Positions 1 through 13,500 of a stretch of 64,000 bases of DNA are shown here, piece by piece. A program made the translations under genes and the position numbers. This DNA is from Branchiostoma floridae (lineage: Eukaryota > Chordata > Leptocardii > Amphioxiformes > Branchiostomatidae), in contig NC_049982.1 of assembly GCF_000003815.2 (NCBI RefSeq), positions 6,265,216 to 6,329,215 on the forward strand. Reading direction: 5' to 3'. Position 1 is the stretch's first letter; each line of letters opens with the position of its first letter. The notes beneath the pieces were generated by a model, which worked only from the letters and a program-made list of their open reading frames with translations, was not told where the DNA came from and did not search any database.

Positions 1-459
1 CTGGACGTTGCGATGCGCCGTCAGAGTCCTCCCCGAGTTGAAGAAGCCGCCCAGGCTCCGAGTGGTGTGCAGCTTCTTGCAGACCAGGTCGCCTCCGTCG
101 GCGGGACACTTGCACTCGGCCAGGCCGTTCCGGCTGAAGGTATACCCGGCCGGGTAGATGTCGTCTCCCTGCCGGCACCCGATCATGCTGCAGACCGGGC
201 AGCAGTCGGGCGCGGAGGAGGTGTAGTTGACGCAGTTCTCCGGCAGCGGCTCGCACTTCTCCTCAAACTTGTCCCAGCTGACCGGGTGGTAACAGAGGAC
301 CTGGCCGCCTCCCTCCGGGCAGATGCACTGCGTGCAGTCGTCCAGCTTCGCCAGCAAGGTGTTGGGCGGGACGTCCTGGCCCTCCCACGTACAGGCAGGA
401 CCGCAGTGTACCACGGCCAGCGAGCCGGCCAGCGCTACAAAAACCCACAGCCGCCACAT
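1..459 (-). CDS. Secreted cysteine-rich VWC-like protein, N-terminal part (cut by window start)
   Basis: The reading frame starts at an ATG at 459 and stays open to base 1, so the gene continues beyond the window. The first ~19 residues (MWRLWVFVALAGSLAVVHC) look like a cleavable signal peptide. The mature part has many cysteines in von Willebrand factor C-like spacing: a C-T-Q-C-I-C group, a D-C-C-P-V-C group typical of VWC module ends, then a second start, E-C-K-C-P. VWC proteins are extracellular and often bind BMP/TGF-beta ligands or matrix. Which member this is cannot be decided from about 153 residues. No stop or splice donor was identified before the window edge. An antisense frame is also open but lacks any recognisable protein signature. 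Confidence 0.7.
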   Translation of the reverse strand, partial: MWRLWVFVALAGSLAVVHCGPACTWEGQDVPPNTLLAKLDDCTQCICPEGGGQVLCYHPVSWDKFEEKCEPLPENCVNYTSSAPDCCPVCSMIGCRQGDDIYPAGYTFSRNGLAECKCPADGGDLVCKKLHTTRSLGGFFNSGRTLTAHRNVQ

Positions 460-676
460 CTTGAAGGTAGTCCAACCCCAGTGCTAACCGCAGAAGGAAT
501 GCCGGGGTCACGGTCTGCACAGTGGTGGAGTTTACAAACACAGCTAGACAGCGGCAAGTAAGTATGTCCCGACGGCAGGCCCCGTTTTCCCTGTTTACTG
601 CCAAACCGTCTCACCGTGTGGAACCCTGACCTCCTCACTCACATCTGGCGCACACGCCAGGAAAAACAGTGCGGGC

Positions 677-1277
677 TAGGGCTCGAAATACACTCTCTTG
701 TTACAGCGATGAAGTTTAAAAGACATAAAAATAATGAGAAACACAATACAAAGGTAACTCATTACAAGCAACTGGATACGTTTTGAAAACGATTGGACGT
801 CCGAGACAAATTTCAATCTTCACATCTTTCGTCAGTGGCGTACCGAAATATCTTACCGTTTCTTAAACTTATTGCATTGATGCTCCTCTGTTATATGATC
901 TCTATATCTATACATATCCGTCGATGTACCTATCTATATCTGTATACTGCGGAATTCCCCGAGGCCATTGTCCCTGCACTTCTACAGCCTTGACATAGGC
1001 AGATGGAGCTTTAACTCTATCACTTCGTCTGAGCCTCGCCTCTTCCCCCATGACCTCCATGAAAAGCGGCCAGCAGGCCGATTTGAGCTTTCATGGGTAA
1101 ACAAAGGTTCAAGCAAAAAAGAATCCAGGGTTTTGTATGCTACTGCAGAACTGAACCATAACTGTCATAACTCCTACCTACAATTTTTGTACACTGAAAT
1201 ATTGACTCGTTCTTACATCTTGATTAACTGCAATTTTTATTTTTGAAATAGCTCAGTGGTGGGTATTTCGAGCCCTG
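677..1277. mobile_element. Candidate hAT-like non-autonomous element, AGGGCTCGAAATAC inverted ends
   Basis: The sequence AGGGCTCGAAATAC begins near 678 and its inverted form GTATTTCGAGCCCT ends near 1276. A similar end (TTTCGAGCCCTG) recurs at 28958-28966 in another element. No coding capacity was recognised between the ends and no clean target duplication was found. The call therefore rests on the inverted ends alone. Confidence 0.45.
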
Positions 1278-2136
1278 TACTGCTAATGGCTGCAGAACAA
1301 GTTGGATGTGACAGGAGAGAACAGAGTGGAGAACAATAGCTGGGAGCGAAGTTTCCGCCCAGTTCTATGCCACCTAGAGGCGCCAGAGTTCAAAGTGTGC
1401 TGTTTTGTTAAAGACAAACTGACCTATATGTGTCGAGATGAACCGTGTAGTTAGCCTGGCAAGCCTGTACAATGGATCCGGAGTGACATTTTACTTCTCA
1501 CTCCGCTTAATACCGTCTGAAAAGATGCTGTATTCAGCCGGCCGAATAAATCAGATCAAATCAAATGAAACCAAATCAAAGAGGCTACTCGTTTCGACGG
1601 GTGCGCTCCAGTCCAAAGACGCGTAATGTCACTGTTAAACATCAGGAAAATGGATCGGACGACAAGTCTGCGAGATCTCTATATATGGCATTGCGACATT
1701 CTGCATAAAAACAAACGAACAACACAAATGACCTTTCAATTCAAGTTGACATTTTCGGTTGTAGAGTACCCGCTGTTGTTGTAGAGTATCATTGAGCGAG
1801 ATCGGACAATGATTTCAGGTCCGCGAGAAACATCCAGTGTGATAGCCTAAGGGAAGAGATTTTCAGGTTAACAAAACGCTCTCGAGAGTGTCTGGCATTT
1901 TTTCAAGCGATCAACAAATACTACCGATTGAACGGAAGTTTGTCGACTGCGTGAAAGGGGCTTTGGGAGGTCATAGCCTCACCAGATTCCTTTGCCTGTA
2001 GTGCAGGCAAATAGTGGCGTTTGGCCAAATAGTGTGAACACTTTACCGGCGGGGAAAGAAAAAGGTAAAAGGTGAAGGTAGTCCCGTAGCCTTTAAAGTT
2101 GTGAGAGCAGGGAAATACTGAAGTGGTAAAGCCACA

Positions 2137-2240
2137 TTTCCAAACTGGGGCCCGACCGGGTAGCTTTAGGAAACGAAAGGTACGATATAAAAACTGCACA
2201 AGGCGTAAAGAGAATAATTTTCGTTTCCACAAACGTGCCC
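2137..2240. repeat. Dispersed repeat copy (relative at 63579-63940)
   Basis: This stretch shares several words with the sequence near the right end of the window: a 'GGGCCCGACCGGGTAG' type core, 'GAAACGAAAGGTACGATATAAAA', and 'AAAGAGAATA' followed by a second GGGCCCCGG-like core. It looks like a decayed member of a dispersed family, with no coding potential that I recognise. Confidence 0.45.
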
Positions 2241-2874
2241 CGGTTATAGAAATATGATGTTAGTCTAACTTAATAAGCAGACCGTACGCGTAATGTACGT
2301 ATACATGCAACCGCGAGGGGAGTTGGTTAGCTCAGGTGGGATACTGTAGATCGGTGTAGGCTGGAAATCTGTCAGACTCTGCAATTTCTCCAAGACTCAC
2401 GGCATACAATCTGCACACAAATATTGATTATGATGGAATCTTTAGGGAGAAATATTAGATATCGGGACAGTAATGCTTTTTGGAAGATAATGAAAGCCTA
2501 GGGTTCAATACGTATCAAACTATATGTACGAGTATATGTATATGTATAGGACTCATCACAAGGTAACTGACCTACTAGCACCGTTTGGCTATGAGTTATT
2601 CAAGTACTTGTAACCTGTTACCAGTAATGTAACAGCGCATAAATATTAGGTTGTGGTTTCGAATGGCCTAGTGACCAGGCTAGCGCACACGAGATCCTTG
2701 GGAAAGGCACTTTACACCACTTTTCTCACAGCGACCAGGTGCAAAATGGGCACATAGACTTCAGATGGTGCGGTAAAAGAGGGATAGGCTCCCCCTGCTG
2801 ATACCATGTCCTATACTCACTGTTTCTATGGAGTCATAAATAGGCTATGGGTAAATTAAACATAAATTAATATA

Positions 2875-3006
2875 CTCTCCAAGCAGAGGTTGAGTCGCGT
2901 AGATATAGTAGTAATCGGAAAAATTACACCGGCGCTCCTCTTACGCGCCTGTGTAATTTTGTCGACTACTACTATATCTACGCGACTCAACCTCTTCTTG
3001 GAGAGT
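2875..3006. mobile_element. Foldback MITE with TCTCCAAGCAGAGG ends
   Basis: About 40 bases from 2875 (CTCTCCAAGCAGAGGTTGAG...) are repeated almost perfectly in inverted form up to about 3006 (...CTCAACCTCTTCTTGGAGAG). They enclose a ~45-bp loop that has its own short inverted repeat. The dinucleotide TA flanks both ends. This is the structure of a miniature inverted-repeat element. The ends match other elements in this window (61727 and 63961). Confidence 0.85.
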
Positions 3007-4578
3007 AGGTAAATGAGTTACTAGTGTATAGCCCGGCTGTCACAATGGACATTGGAACAACCAGACTCAACCGAAAAGTTCCGACAACAAATATTGTTGA
3101 GTAAATTATCGACGTAATTAAGTCAACAACACCCGCACACTTCATACAGTCCCCTGGCATAGTTGCATGACCATTGGAAACTGTGGCAGGCCACTTGACA
3201 GTGATGTGGACAGAGTGCGTCAATAGGAAGCACATTGCTCGCGTGCTTGTGTCTCATTTCCGAGATCAGTGGTCCACGTCCAAAGGTGCCCCCAAAATGA
3301 TTTACAGCTGCACTGTATGTCGGCTGGTGTTATGTGGGTAGCCTGTATTCTCCAAGCAGCGTTTGATGAGGAAAATTGTGACCTTTTTCTTGTATGCCTT
3401 TTTTTGTCGGCTATCCCCCAGTGAACACTTGAGAGTTGGTAGCCTGGTATTCAGCCTTACTGATTTGCCTCCCACTGGTTACCACATACCCTACATACAG
3501 TCATGAAGCAAACAAAAAAAGCTGGGTACCTAGGTATTGGCTCACACCCCTTTCCATTGACAGGAGGCTGCAACTAATTTGGCAGATCACTCAATGAATT
3601 TTGTCAATGTTGTGTGTGTTTTATCTTTTATCATACTTTAATTACGAAATGAATGGTCACATAAATTCACTTTTGGTTGGTAGTCACTGTCTGGTATGTA
3701 TGGGTCTTTACTGAGAGACTTTGAAACAGCCGAACTACGTTCTTCCAGTTTGTGCGATGTATCATGTAGGCCCATTATCCTTCTATTTCTATAAGACATC
3801 TATCGTACAAGAAGGTTAATCACAACCTCATAACAGGAAAATTTGAATTTCAGACTTTATTTATAAGCAATGTTTTTAAAATTCTACAATGGTCTCAATA
3901 TGTAGAAAACTTTGAAAGGCATATATTTAGAAATTCGAATATCTTGGGAAGGACAAAGAACGATCATGACAGAGAAGACTGACAGAAAGCGGTAATGTGG
4001 CAGATGACAGAATGTTTACAGAAACAAATGTATTAAAGGACAAAACAGTGAAACAATTTGCACAAATTTTGAGGACAATTTTAACCAATTGTGAACATTT
4101 TGAGAGATTTGCACGAATATCTTTCCACCCAACTGATCATTCCTTGTCCATCCCAAAAAATTTTTCTATTAGATAAAAACTACAATATAGCACACACACA
4201 TTTATTCCGTGTTTGGTCCCCTCAAATCAAACTAATTTCATAAAATGATTACCATTTGTACATAGTATCAAATCTCTATGAAGTTTTTCTATATAGTAAA
4301 ATATTACATTCTATCTATGTATTGAACAAGAATAGTGAGAGGCTAACACTACATGAAGCAAAAAGCAACACTACTGGCCATAATTAAAATCCAGGTTAAG
4401 TGAAATGAAATAAAATTCATACCCCAACCAGATTTTACTCTTACAAAATATGTACTCTCTTCATGGCTATATTCAATTGAGTTACAGTATTTTGTTGAAG
4501 TCTTTTGGTCTCAAATGCAACACATACAACATCAACATTCTTGTTGCCATGTCTACTCTCCTTACAGTAATCTTTGAA

Positions 4579-7500
4579 TTACAGCCTTTTGCTTCGCTTT
4601 CCGTCCATCCCGCTCACAGAACTGGCCTTCCTCTTCCTGGGAGTCTCACCCCCTGATGCCTCCTCCCGGGCTGTCATGTAGGGTACGGCCTCACTGATGA
4701 CAAAGTTCTGTGGTTTGGGGATGGGATCCTGCATGAGGTAATCTGCGATGTACTCCGACTTCAGGCACCACACCCCGGCCTCCACCAGAGCCTGGACGTC
4801 CAGGGACTGGTCCACGCCCTTGCCCTTCAAGTCGACGAAGGCGTGCGTGGCCTCGGAGAAGTTGGCGTGCGGAGGACGCGTGCTGAGCACCGTGGCCCCG
4901 CCGGACTCGAGGAGACGCTTGAAGCCGGAGGTTCGACCCTGGTCCACGTGCAGGAGCACGGCCCAGCTCTGGAAGGCGTTGATGTCGGGGTTGTTGTTCC
5001 TGGCGCGCACGTCGGCGAGCTTTTGTCGCCAGCGTCGCGCCGCCAGGGCCAGCCGTGCCACGTTCTCGGGCATGCCGCTGACGTCTGTGGCAGTGCCCCA
5101 CTCGTGGGGATCCTCCTGGGTAAAGACATAACATCATCTTGTCAGTTTCTAGATATTCTACATGTACAGAAGCCATGTGCAGGCCTACATGTACAGTAAA
5201 CAGCTTCAAAGCAAGACTTGATAAGTGCCTGTAACACTTGATAAGTAACACCACCCTGTCTTCTACAACTACAGATCGTTGGACAGTCTACAAAAACCAA
5301 TGCTCAATGAAAAGTAACGAGGGGTCTTAAGAGGGATACTCCTACCCAACCAAAGAACTTGACTGTACTGTACTCTTAAAGGGATGTATTGTAAAAAATA
5401 AAGTCATTGTTTTCGGCCATTTTTCTGCATCTACATGTACCTTATTACACTGCAGAGCAATATTCAGATCGTATGAATGTGACTTCATTGTATTGATGAG
5501 GAATTTGTGCTTGAATTGTTCCTGAAGTTTGTTGAAAGTCCCCGCAAAGCTATTAAGACTGCAACGTTGGATTTGGAAATCTACAGCTGGCTTACTTCTG
5601 GGTAGGTTAACTGAATGTAAGGGGATTTACTTGCAGTTTGCTTTCGAGTTGTTTTAATATCATCACAACGAAATGGGACAAAATAACGCAAATATGATTA
5701 AATAAGTTACAAATATCGATCTGACTAAATATTCTAATATGCAGAATATCTGGCACCAACATTTTACAATAAATCCCTTTAACATCTGAAGAGAAGCTTC
5801 CCTTACCTCTACAAAAGCCTTTGCCTCCCTGCAGGCCTCCATGTAGGACCTGTGTAGGATCCAGCGCCCCGTGGCCAGGGCAGACAGGTACTTCTCGTTC
5901 CTGTTAGGGTTCCCCACCACGATGTGGGTGCACCGCCCGTCGAACGTCTGCTTGTCGACGACCTCGCCTCCCAGTTCCTCGATCAGGCCGCTGTAGTCCA
6001 TCTTCTCCTGTGGGTTAAAGGGTAAAGGTCACAGTTCAGGTATGGTGAAAACTTTCAAATGTGGGTAGGTGGATATCTCTAAAAATAAAAACAAAGGGAT
6101 GGTCTGTTCATTGTAGAGGGAATGATGCAAAAGTTTTCTTTGGAAAAGTGAGTGGTGAAAACAGTGGTATTTTTAGTAGATGATAGTGCAACTTGGCTTT
6201 GCTATGGCTCATGATACAGGTAAGCACTCTTCTTGGTAAGTGTTTTACATGCAAATGCTTGATGCTTTGAAAGTTTGATGCTTATGCCTGAAGCTCCCAG
6301 TTTTACAGGACTATATGTAATGATATTGTCTACGGTAACCAAAGGTACATCCTAAGGAATTTTCAACAATTCACCAATAGAGATCACAGGATTATCAGGA
6401 CCCTTACCTGTGGGGTCATCCCTGACATCTGGAAGACGTAAACCTGTTTTTGCACCTCCTCCTCCTCCTCACCCTGTGCCCTAGCAACGGTTGGCGGGTG
6501 TGGTACTGCCGGCCTCGCGATGGGGAACGCAATGGAGGGGCCCTCTGGGGTCGGTGTGGGCTCGTCCTCTCCAAAACTTCTGTCTGCTCCCTGATTGGGT
6601 GAGGTCGATGCTGCTCTGTTATTGGCCGACGGGTGTCTCAGCTGACCTGGTCCTTGGTCCTGATTGGCTGTCTCCCCTGACATTCTGGTGAGGAAGTCCT
6701 GTCCGTCTTGTGAGAGTTCCTCCAGCTCCTGTGTTTGTTTTGTTTGTTTATTAGAATTCAACACACAATGTGGTTGGGGTGAGAGAACAGTAACTTACTG
6801 TTGTAATGTCCTTTACTCACTCTCACCCCCACAAGCACACAATAAATTCGAGCCCAAAAAGAAATTGGTCATGTACAATTATATAAAACATGTATGTAAC
6901 AAATACATTGCCAAAGATATGCATCATGAAAACAACAGCACAAAGCATGAGGAAACACATTGTCAGCAATGTATTGTGCTCTTAATGCCTAACATGAGTT
7001 GCATTTACATGCTGTCGTCCATGAACAGAGATTGTCAGTTGAGAGGTGTTTACTTAAATACCAGACCTGTGTGGGGCTGGCCCGATAGCGTAGCTGCTCT
7101 GCGATGCGTTCCCTCTCCAGCCGGCCCGTGGGGTCGTCCCAGCTGATCTGGATACTCTGGGACGCTTCTGTGAAGTTCTCGGGACACTTTGCAGCACTCT
7201 TAGTCTAGTAGACAGAAGTAAAAAATATGGTAAACAGGAATGGACAACCTGAAGTTAACTGTACATGTTTATGAGTTATGCCACATCTTCAGAAAGGATG
7301 CTGGAGACGCATGTTGCCCGTTTAGAAACTTTATTCAAACCCACATACAGATAGACAATTGTTTCACTGGTGTGGTTTTCTTAATGTTTCGGACATCATT
7401 AGGTCAGGAATAAGATGAAACATGGACAAACATAGATCAAGCAGTTTTATATTTGTCAGAAGTAAATAAACGTACATTGTTTGACTTGACATAAGTAATA

Positions 7501-10500
7501 TTTTTTTATTCTTGATCTTCCAAGCCAATTTCTTAGCTTTCAAGCTTTTGCTGGGTAGCCATGCATTGTATGTATATCATTTGTTTTGACAGATATGCCT
7601 TTCCATTAACATCAATCCTTCTGGTGTTGCTATAGTATTTACAACAAAACCTGTATCAATTTCTGGTACAATAGCGGGGACAACATTGTTGTATCCTATG
7701 TTTCAACCGACCTGTTCTTGACCCGCCAGTTTGTCCTTGCCGTCGCCCTTGGAAGTCTGTGATGGTGCCCGCGTCCTGCTGCGTGTGGAGAAGCGCTTGG
7801 CGCTGTCGTCTGATGCGGAGGGCGTTCCCGTGGAGTCGTTGAGACGTTTGGTTCTCCGCCGGCTACTGCGGGTCACCCGCGTGGCAGACATGATCTCTTC
7901 GAACTGGCGCTGGAAATCTTCCCTCATCTCCAGAGTCCCTCCCTCCTAATTATTGAGGAAAAATGGAGTATTATATATATATATACTAAACTCTGCACTT
8001 AAACATACCCACTTTTACCAGTAATAACAGTATGGATAGATACTCTGCAACGAGAAACTTCAGATATGTAACACAGCTGAAATGACATGATCTCTTCCAA
8101 CTGGCGCTGGAAATTTTCCCTCATCTCCAGAGTCCCTCCCTCCTAAGTAAAGTGAAAAGGGAGTTAACTCTGTGCTTAAACATATCCCCTTTTACCAGAA
8201 TGATCCTATTGATTGATACCCTGCAACACAGCTGGAATCAGAAAGTTCTATGGCAGACATAGTCTCTTTGAACTGGCCCTGGAAATCTTCCCTCATCTCC
8301 AGAGTCCCTCCCTCCTATATGTAAATAAAGAGTCAGTCAAAGTCCTTCCCCCCTATGATGGTGCATAGGGCGGTGCCCATCTCTTATTTAGTAGCCCTGG
8401 GCAATTTTGTAAAATCACTACGTAATACAGCAAAGGGCTAGTCCACTGGTGCTGGAAATCTTTCCTCTTCTCCAGAGTCCCTCCCTCCTAAGTAATGAGG
8501 AAAAAGAAGTAAACTCTGCACTTGAACATATATCACTTTACCAGTAATGATAATATTGATTGATACTCTGCTAAGAAAAAATTAACATATGTAACACAGC
8601 TGGAGTCAGCTATGATGATATGAAATCTCTATGTTGAATTCATTAACTTCTTTACTATTACCCTATGCTTTACGTGTAAGACAAAATGAAAGGAAAAATG
8701 CTTTAATCCTAAACTATATATTTAATCATATAATAATAAATTATATATTCAATTAATTCAATTAAATTTCCAGGACTATATGACGATAATTAAGCCATAA
8801 CCATACCTGTTCTATGTGAGTCCTGTCCTGCCCCTGGTCCTCCTGTTCCCTCTCCTCCTCCCCCTCTGTACTGTCTTGCTTGTCCTGCTGCTCAGAGTCC
8901 TTCCTACGGGAGGAGCTGCGGGTCGACCGAGCTGGGGTCTTAGACACCACTGCCTGGGACTGGGGGGAGGGTACGGAGGAACAAACAAACAATTTTCATG
9001 GATATACATTGTAACAACTGTATTGCAACTACAGAGTTTTGGATGGCCCCCAGTTGCCAGGGATGACAGTGTGCTGAAAAGGAATGAGAGGCCTAAATTG
9101 GAACAGGGTGTCACTACCTGCGCCAGAAGAACCCTACTCTAGTCATATCACTTGAATCTTGAGGGATTTGAGGGCTCTTGATATTGACACAGAGCACTGG
9201 GAGGACATTGCAAATGACAGATCCAGCTAGAGATGCACACTGTCCAGGCAGCTTAAGTCAGAAGTCAGACTGATGCGCATGGCAGAAGAAAAGTGGATCC
9301 AGAGAAAAGAGCTTCCCGACAAGCAGACCTGAGTCACTCAGCTTACACATGTGCCCTATGTGGTACAGACTGTTGTTCTTGTATAGGACTGTTAAGCATA
9401 TGTATCTCGACACAAAATAGCTTGCCCTCTCACCAGACTGAGTTTAGGGTTGTAGGTATGAGGGAACAGTGTAAGATAAATCCTCACCAGGCTGAGTTTG
9501 GGGTTATAGGTGTGAGGGAACAGTGTAAGATAAATCCTCACCAGACTGAGTTTGGGGTTGTAGGTGTGAGGAAACAGTGTAAGATAAATCCTCACCAGAC
9601 TGAGTTTGGGGTTGTAGGTGTGAGGGAACAGTGTAAGATAAATCCTCACCAGACTGAGTTTGGGGTTGTAGGTGTGAGGGAACAGTGTAAGATAAATCCT
9701 CACCAGACTGAGTTTGGGGTTGTAGGTGTGAGGGAACAGTGTAAGATAAATCCTCACCAGACTGAGTTTGGGGTTGTAGGTGTGAGGGAACAGTGTAAGA
9801 TAAATCCTCACCAGACTGAGTTTGGGGTTGTAGGTGTGAGGGAACAGTGTAAGATAAATCCTCACCAGACTGAGTTTGGGGTTGTAGGTGTGAGGGAACA
9901 GTGTAAGATAAATCCTCACTAGACTGAGTTTGGGGTTGTAGGTGTGAGGGAACAGTGTAAGATAAATCCTCACCAGACTGAGTTTGGGGTTGTAGGTGTG
10001 AGGGAACAGTGTAAGATAAATCCTCACCAGACTGAGTTTGGGGTTGTAGGTGTGAGGGAACAGTGTAAGATAAATCCTCACCAGACTGAGTTTGGGGTTG
10101 TAGGTGTGAGGAAACAGCGTCTCGTCCACTCTGGCTCCCTGCTCCTCGCACACCTGCAGCCAATGGGGAGACACGATCGTCTTCCCCTGCGACCGCGCCG
10201 TGCGGAACTCCTTGGTAGTGTCGTTGGCTCGACCCTGTGAGACAGAGACAACAATGGTTGAAAAGTCATATAATATGTAGTCTTCGCCAAGGAGGTTCTG
10301 CATGGTAGATTTTGCAACATTAACCGGATTTGGAAGATTAGCCGAATTTTTTTGAAATGTGGGTATGTGTTGGCAAAATTAACAGGATTCCATTTTTTGT
10401 ACTACAGAGCAGCTTGCTTCAGAACTGTAGTTGCTTCCTATAGTGTATACAGTACTGTATATGTTTGTGCATGGAAATAGCTTATGGTTTCATTACATTT

Positions 10501-13500
10501 TATGGTTTATGGAGGGTGGCTATAACAGAGCAAATTTTAAATGTTGGGGAATTCTGGCGTCTGTAATCAGAACAGGTTTCCTGCCAGGTGGCAAACACGT
10601 AGTGCAATCTGATTGGTCCAGATATTATTACGCAACATACATTTTAGTTGGTTACTCTAGAACGCATGGTCAGATTGTGCAGTTGCATTGTTCTTGCCCT
10701 TTGTGAGCAATATTACACAAAATAAAAGATTTACAGCAAATCCAGCCCACCTGGAAGATGAAGTGCGTGACACTCTCGTCATACGTCCACCTGTAGTCAG
10801 CCCCCAGGGAGTTGGCCAGGTCGTTATAGTCACTCTGCTGCTTACTCAGCTTCTTACTCACATAGATCACCACACCGGACAGTGGTCTGGGAGGGGAGGG
10901 CTGGGGGATAAAGCGATGGATGCACATGTACTCACTTACATGTAGTTGTGTACTGTGTATTTTCAAGCCATCAAGGGCTAAAATTTTCAGCACTGGCCAC
11001 ATATACAACTAACTACTAGTGTCAGATGTTGGCAATTTTATCAGAAATTGGTTATTGTATTATGTGGCTACAGTCTGTGGCGCTACCGCAAACTTAAAAC
11101 CACCGCGAAAACTCCATTTCCCCGCTACCGCGAAATTAAATCCCAACAAACTTAAATGCATTTACAGTATTTTCAACACAAGAAGACTTATGACTTTCCC
11201 TTGTACATCTACATCTCATATTACCTCCTTAGTAAAAACCTCCTCTTCTTCTTCATCTTCCTCTTCTTCCTGTCCTCCTTGTGGCATCCCCAGGGCCGGC
11301 TGGTTCCCCTCCTTACTGAAGTTGGACAGGGCCTTCTCCAGGTTCTGCTGTAGCAGGGCATCTAGGGGCTGGGGATGTCAGCAATGGGTCAGTATTTTTG
11401 TGGTTGTCTTTGTATGCCCTAAATCTGTACTAGTTATTGCACGAGGCTGAAGCAAAATGTATGAAATGTACATTGGTACATATGTACACGGGCAAAATTT
11501 GCTGCTCATATTCATTTCAAATCATGTGCATTGACAAAATTAAAATTAAAATGCAACGTTCTTGAAAACTACATCCCAACAATGACCATCCTAGACAAAG
11601 CACTAACACATTCTGTGTTAGCCCAAGAAACTTTCAGGATAAAGGTGTTATGAAATACTACCTTGTGCATGAGCACCACCTAGCAGGTCATGACAAAACT
11701 GCACCTACCACACTGGACCTCCTGGCCCTCTTCCTCTGTCCCTGACTGCCCACCACAGTGGGTGACTGGAGGGCGTCCATGGCATCCTGCATGTCAAACG
11801 AAGGCTTGAACACCACACCTTTACTCAGGAACTTACTGGGCGTGTCCAACTTCACCTGCGTCTTCTGCAGTTCAGTCAGTCTCTTGTTCTTCTTCACTGA
11901 CAGCTGCTCTTTGCTCAGGACTGGAGTTTTGTTCTTAGCTGCAAGAGGCTCTTTGTTCAAGACGGGCATCTTGTTCTTTGGTATCACTGATGGTTTACTG
12001 GTCTCTTTTCTATCATTTTGCTCTTTAGAACGTGGTGGTTCAGATACCTTTTGAGCAGTAGTGTTTGTATTGCAAGTCCTATCCTCCTTTTTTATTGGAG
12101 AGATTATTTCTTCTTTTGTTGAAGTGGAAGGCAGAGAGGTTTGCTGTTTGGGTAGAGTAGACGTTCTTCTGTCTTCTTGTCTGTTTTCCTTGTTACCTGG
12201 GCTGTCTTTACTCGGTCCAGGGGCCTCGGATGGTGTCACACTTAATCTCGCTTCCTTGGGTTTGGATTCATGGTTTGGTGCATTTGATGTTTCTAGAATG
12301 TAGAACAAGATAGAACAAGTGATTACTATATGGGAAAGAAGTCCAAGAATTTCAATCAGGATCTTCAAGAATTGCAAAGAGGAGGGTAAATCTATCAAGC
12401 ACCTTCCAACCCAAACAAAATGTTAATCAATAACAATCCTGTACAAAAATATAGAGGAAAGGATGTGCAAAAAAATGCTACATTGGCAGAGGATAGCCTT
12501 CTCCTGCTTAGTCACAACACGTTAGGCCATGTTTATCTTCAAAACTTCAAATCCTTTTCAATTAGTTCCTCAGAGAAGTTGCTTGGAATGATTTGGCTTA
12601 AAAGGCCAGTTAAAATCAATTCATTTCAATGTTACTTGACTACCAAATCAGTTCAAACCAGTGCTGTCTCCAGCTTGAAATTTATTTCCGTCCCAAATTT
12701 TGTGTGGGGGGGTGGGGGAGGGCCGAAGGCCCGACGCGAGCGCCGCAGGCGCTCGCCAAACTAGGGGGGTCCGGGGGCATGCTCCCCCGGGAAAATTTTA
12801 AAATTCAAACCCTCTAAGACGCTATTTCACGTATTTTCAGAGGCAAAATTTCATTCCGCAAAGTAGGACTACCGACACCCCACGATCTCGAAACAAAAGG
12901 CTTTGTTCCGACTGCCCGCCCCTTGGTCGGGCATTTAACTGACGAAATATTTTGTTCGTTAAGCAGTGTAACGTTTACACTCTGAAATTTACCATGATAC
13001 TTGTTCGTCGTCATTTTCACGTATTGGTTGATAATGTGTGGATAGTTCGGGGACTGGATAACGCCGCGGGTGTTGGCATTATTGGCCGAGGGACATTGAC
13101 GCATTTCAGCTCGTAAGATCGTATTGAAAGGAAGTTTACATCACCTATTTTGTCTGGTACTGGTTGCTCATGATCAATTAACTTTCTATACCATATTTTG
13201 CTTAATAACTCTTCATTTTGCTGGTGTCGTGTTGCTGTTTCTTTAACCACCAAGAAATGAACATTTCTCGATAAAGTTGACACCTTTCTGCTCATCGTGC
13301 AGTACCGTCCAAAGGGTACAGATTTGCAAAAGATCGGAGAAAAATTGCCAACAGCGGTCATGTTCACAGCGCTGGGAAAGAATACTGCGATAAAAAAACA
13401 GTCTCCCGATAGTTATTTTCTGATATAAAATAAATGTCAATCCGAATTCCAAAACTCAACCCAAACTACGCAGAACAAAAAATGTTTTCACGGCTAAACT

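Larger units (their letters stand above)
460..4578. other. Intergenic region between VWC-like gene and TOPBP1 3' end
   Basis: No convincing exon was seen. The stretch holds a TIR-bounded element (about 677-1277), a dispersed-repeat copy (about 2137-2240) whose relative lies near the window end, a short-repeat fragment around 2650-2810, and a near-perfect foldback element (2875-3006). Bases 3010-4578 are AT-rich and otherwise featureless. A single TCTCCAAGCAG terminus-like sequence occurs near 3350. Confidence 0.6.

Noticed and set aside
4691-5254. Alternative frames of 100-187 codons on both strands over the last TOPBP1 exon
   Set aside because: These are shadows in GC-rich coding sequence. 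Only the frame ending at 4579 encodes the conserved BRCT8 and fits the splice phases.
9293-10240. Long plus-strand frames (209 and 98 codons) with repeated [17 protein letters not shown] units
   Set aside because: They are antisense shadows of the 54-bp array. The opposite strand encodes the conserved BRCT6 end and continues the TOPBP1 frame.
12814-13367. Two minus-strand frames inside the hAT element as possible transposase
   Set aside because: They are short and lack any hAT catalytic or dimerisation motif that I can recognise.
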